DNA of 64,000 nt from assembly GCF_001293465.1 (NCBI RefSeq), contig NZ_JSYZ01000009.1:201078-265077 (forward strand). Direction: 5' to 3'. Below are positions 61,901-64,000 of the stretch, in pieces (positions within the stretch are counted from its first letter, which is position 1; the number at the start of each line of letters is the position of its first letter). The notes under the pieces are model-generated. The model was not told the origin of the DNA, searched no databases, and saw only the letters and a list, made by a program, of their open reading frames with translations. The translations under genes and the position numbers were made by a program. The DNA comes from Pseudomonas asplenii. Its GTDB lineage: Bacteria; Pseudomonadota; Gammaproteobacteria; Pseudomonadales; Pseudomonadaceae.

Positions 61901-62661
61901 ACGACCATCCCGCCAACCGCCTGCTGATGTGCCAGCAACTGGGTTACCTCGGTCATCGCTACAGCACCGCGCAGAACGGCGCTAGCGGCCTGCAGATCTG
62001 GAAGGACGGACACTTCGACCTGGTGATCGTCGATTGCAACATGCCGGTCATGAACGGCTATGACCTGACCCGCCAACTGCGCGACCATGAAACGGCACTG
62101 GCGCGCCCGCGTTGCACGGTGTTCGGTTTCACCGCCAATGCCCAGCCGGAAGAACGCAGCCGCTGCCTGCAGGCCGAAATGGACGACTGTCTGTTCAAGC
62201 CGATCAGCCTGACCGCGCTGAGCAGGAAACTGGCCGACCTGCGTGCCGTGCCCTTCAACCCACCGTTCAGCATCGAAGGCCTGAACGCCCTGACCGGTGG
62301 CGAGCCGCAACTGATACGCCGGCTGCTGGACGAATTGCTCAGCAGTTGCCAGGCCGACCGGCAGGAATTGCAGGGATTGCCATTGGGGCACGGCATGACG
62401 GCCTTCATCGACCTGGCGCACAAGATCAAGGGCGCGGCCCGCATCATTCAGGCCGCCACGCTGGTCGAGCAGTGCGAAAGCCTGGAAGCCGCCGGCGAAC
62501 GGAACGCCCCGGCGAGCACGATCGAAAGTGCCCGCGAGGCAGTCGTCCGGACCCTGGCGACACTGGAAGAGGCCCTCCGGAAGTACCTTGGCGAACTGGA
62601 TAAAAAAAAATCCACGCAGGATGACGCCGGCCACCAGACAAATCCCCCCGAAATGGAGTAA
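58978..62661 (+). CDS. BvgS-type unorthodox hybrid sensor histidine kinase
   Basis: A 1227-residue phosphorelay kinase. After a signal peptide or anchor come two periplasmic Venus-flytrap domains (about residues 45-280 and 290-530), a membrane helix (IIQIIVGASVLLLLSLTWNA), a PAS domain (about 580-690) and HisKA with phospho-His727 in SHEIRTP. The ATPase has NLVSNAIKFTEQG and GAGLGLVI. The receiver carries Asp1019 (VIVDCNMPVMNG), and a C-terminal Hpt carries His1148 (AHKIKGAA). The order matches BvgS/EvgS and RocS1. ATG at 58978 is preferred over the GTG at 58966 that overlaps the regulator stop. Confidence 0.94.
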   Translation: MPTRLKDYLTIITGMLLCLSAHAIPGDVTHFALLSRSNAGHMEVQLDKEQRRWIQDRRVLVLGTSSPDYPPFDITASGRDYEGITADYAGILSGALGLPVKVHSFASREQAIQALENGQIDLLGSANGFEAVNKNIALSIPYAVDQPVLVTREGETRSLTDGLAGMRLSMVYHYLPLDEIKAQYPEAIIQFYPSYLNAINAVAFDQADVFLGDTISTHYLINKGYLRNVKMANFGKHEAYGFSFAVRGDEPLLLGIVNSILRAIPTGERESIAQRWSAGSDILLTDHKLQLSPREEQWLKANPLVRVVVNEALAPITFFDADGNFRGVTADLLELIRLRTGLRFEIQRARSVDDMIGRIGSGKADVIAAISPTNAREELLHFSRPYMENSFVLLTAKGKDSPINLEQMENKRLAITRGNALIDYLRREFPGIRLVETDDGLKAAELLAQGQVEGAVGSLVIANYLIASQIFDDRLQISATIGTQQAVFALATARGATELGSILDKALLSIAPDELGIVNSRWRGYTPASDSYWRNYHRLIIQIIVGASVLLLLSLTWNAYMRRQIRQRQLAERALSDQFEFMRALVNGTPHPIYVRDRQGLLQTCNDSYLEAFSAKLEDLVGKSALEGARALGNEQEASEYQADYLRVIEDGTPLICDRTLHIRGRELTIYHWILPYRNSLGEVQGIIGGWIDVSERRQLLEDLRSAKEQADDANRAKSTFLATMSHEIRTPMNAVIGMLELTLKRADQGHLDRPAIEVAYNSAKDLLELIGDILDIARIESGRLSLSPERVNLEELAESVVRVFDGLARQKSLSLVMKETLREQPCDVLVDPLRFRQILSNLVSNAIKFTEQGRISIDLAIQPTEVAQRVTVRLRVEDTGIGISQADQERLFQPFAQADNSGQLARSGAGLGLVICRSLCEMMGGTLTLASVPGQGTQVTVTLELDSLEPLQGPIERETELPPALHELNVLVVDDHPANRLLMCQQLGYLGHRYSTAQNGASGLQIWKDGHFDLVIVDCNMPVMNGYDLTRQLRDHETALARPRCTVFGFTANAQPEERSRCLQAEMDDCLFKPISLTALSRKLADLRAVPFNPPFSIEGLNALTGGEPQLIRRLLDELLSSCQADRQELQGLPLGHGMTAFIDLAHKIKGAARIIQAATLVEQCESLEAAGERNAPASTIESAREAVVRTLATLEEALRKYLGELDKKKSTQDDAGHQTNPPEME

Positions 62662-62803
62662 AACAGCCTGGGCTGGGCACTTCCCTGCGCAGCCCCACCT
62701 CAGGCAGGGCCATACGGAAAATGCGACCGCCAGCCTTTTCGGCGAACCATTGACTGCCCCTGGCTGCTGAGCAGTGCACCGCATCACCAAGGAGATAGCT
62801 GCG

Positions 62804-64000
62804 ATGCCCAGTTCGATGCCCGTCCAGCAGCGCCGGTTCCCCCTGCACATCCACATCAGCATCCTGTTCACCTGCCTGCTGTTGCTGACCGGCACCCTGT
62901 TGGGGATCTTCAATTACCAGCACACCACCCGCATCATCCTCTCCAGCAGCGAAAAACTCTTCGGCAAGATCCAGGAAGATGTCCAGCTGGACCTGCAGCA
63001 CACCTACCAGCCGATTCGGCACCTGCTAAGCCTGCTGGCCATCGACCCCTGCAACTCGGCCACCACCCTGGCAGAACGCCTGGCCCTGCTGCGGCCCTTT
63101 ACCCAGGCACTCAACGACAACCCCAACCTCGCCTCGCTGTACCTGGGCTATACCGACGGTGACTTCTTCATGGTCCGACCGCTGCGCGACCCGGCGCTGC
63201 GGGCCTACGTCAAGGGGCCGGAGAACGCGGCCTTCCAGGTCTGGAGCATCGAGCGCAATGCCGGCAAGGGCAGCCTGCAGTCGCAATCGCTGTTCTACGA
63301 TGCCAACCTGAACCTGATCAGCCGCCAGGAAAACCCCGAGGAGATCTACGACCCACGCAGCCGCGCCTGGTTCGACACCGCCCTGGGCGGCACTGGCCAG
63401 ATCACCACCGAACCCTATGTATTCTTCTCGACCCACAATGTCGGTACCACACTGGCCCGACGCAGTTCCCCGACGGTGGTGGTGGCCGCCGACCTGACCC
63501 TGGAGGACCTGTCGGCCACCCTGGGCAAACACAAGGTCACCCCCGATACCGAGATCGTCCTGTTCGACGACCAGGGCAATGCGGTGGCCTACCCCGACTA
63601 CGGCAAGCTGACCGCCCAGGGCGGCGATCGACTGACGCCGGTCCGCGAGTTGAGCCCGGCACTGCAACAGTTCATGGACCCGGCCAACCCGTCCGGCCGC
63701 CACATGCGCACCCGCGATCGGCAGTGGATCGTCGCCCGCAGCAATCTCGCCGAAGGCGGCCCGACCGGGCTGCACCTGGCCCTGCTGGTACCGGAGGATC
63801 AATTGCTGGCCGATGCCTACCGGCTGCGCTGGCAAGGCGCGCTGCTGACCCTGGCGACGCTGCTGCTCTGCCTGCCGCTGGGCTGGCTGACCTCCAGGAT
63901 CCTGGTCAAGCCGCTGCATGCGCTGGTGCGCGAAGCCGATGCGATCCGCAGCTTCAACTTCAACTACCCGGCCACCCCGAACTCGCCGGTACTGGAAGTC
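62804..64000 (+). CDS. Membrane sensor with dCache-like periplasmic domain, N-terminal part (truncated by window edge)
   Basis: The frame is open from the ATG at 62804 (AAGGAG nine bases upstream) to the end, 399 codons. A membrane helix (ISILFTCLLLLTGTLLGIF) is followed by a periplasmic region of about 300 residues with a Cache-like pattern (SLYLGYTDGDFFMVRPL; YDPRSRAWFDTAL; ITTEPYVFFSTH; VVVAADLTLEDLS). A second helix (ALLTLATLLLCLPLGWLTS) and a HAMP-like start (RILVKPLHALVREADAIRSF) come next. The output domain lies beyond the window; a cyclase, HD-GYP or kinase are all possible. Confidence 0.82.
   Translation, partial: MPSSMPVQQRRFPLHIHISILFTCLLLLTGTLLGIFNYQHTTRIILSSSEKLFGKIQEDVQLDLQHTYQPIRHLLSLLAIDPCNSATTLAERLALLRPFTQALNDNPNLASLYLGYTDGDFFMVRPLRDPALRAYVKGPENAAFQVWSIERNAGKGSLQSQSLFYDANLNLISRQENPEEIYDPRSRAWFDTALGGTGQITTEPYVFFSTHNVGTTLARRSSPTVVVAADLTLEDLSATLGKHKVTPDTEIVLFDDQGNAVAYPDYGKLTAQGGDRLTPVRELSPALQQFMDPANPSGRHMRTRDRQWIVARSNLAEGGPTGLHLALLVPEDQLLADAYRLRWQGALLTLATLLLCLPLGWLTSRILVKPLHALVREADAIRSFNFNYPATPNSPVLEV

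Overview
The window is a stretch of a Pseudomonas chromosome, most likely from the P. fluorescens group. The DNA is GC-rich, genes use strong AGGAG-type ribosome binding sites, and the order tusA-rlmM-acnA-(CPBP protease)-aer ... ccoNOQP-ccoNOQP-ccoG-H-I-S-TauE/SafE-hemN-anr-apt is, from memory, the order known from P. aeruginosa and relatives. Two REP-like inverted repeats with the GTAGGAGC...GCTTGCC signature support the same assignment. No rRNA, tRNA, CRISPR array, insertion sequence or prophage was seen.

Layout. 1-7.7 kb is core: the 3' end of a MATE efflux gene, tusA and rlmM (minus strand), acnA, a CPBP-family membrane protease and the aerotaxis receptor aer. 7.7-25.5 kb is accessory and interrupts the conserved aer-cco neighbourhood. 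It holds three five-module paralogues (about 600 aa each), a two-module relative (243 aa) and a 2505-aa protein, all built from about 115-residue modules carrying a GDxIxLxWG-like motif. A pertactin-type autotransporter and an alpha/beta hydrolase lie among them on the minus strand. The 2505-aa protein also has seven tandem repeats of about 220 residues (possibly DUF4329-like), a Big2-like domain and a possible lectin-like C-terminus. I regard this cluster as the likely undescribed system; its function cannot be read from the sequence.

25.6-40.3 kb is the microaerobic respiration block: two complete cbb3 oxidase operons, the assembly genes ccoG/H/I/S, a TauE/SafE-family membrane protein, hemN for oxygen-independent haem synthesis and the oxygen sensor-regulator anr. 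ANR boxes, perfect at hemN and strong at the first cco operon, tie the block into one circuit.

40.4-53.2 kb is mixed housekeeping: apt, an acyl-CoA dehydrogenase, moeA/moaB and divergent mobA for molybdenum cofactor, a small lipoprotein, a type II dehydroquinase homologue with an altered active-site position, a RluA-family pseudouridine synthase, small orphan proteins, two acyltransferase-3 genes, a KefB-type antiporter and an ammonium transporter with a candidate sigma-54 promoter. 53.5-64 kb holds a YqjD/YqjE-type three-gene operon, an EAL phosphodiesterase, a dGTPase and a signalling cluster. That cluster has a receiver-only protein, a NarL/BvgA-type regulator, a BvgS-type hybrid kinase and the start of a Cache-domain sensor that runs off the end.
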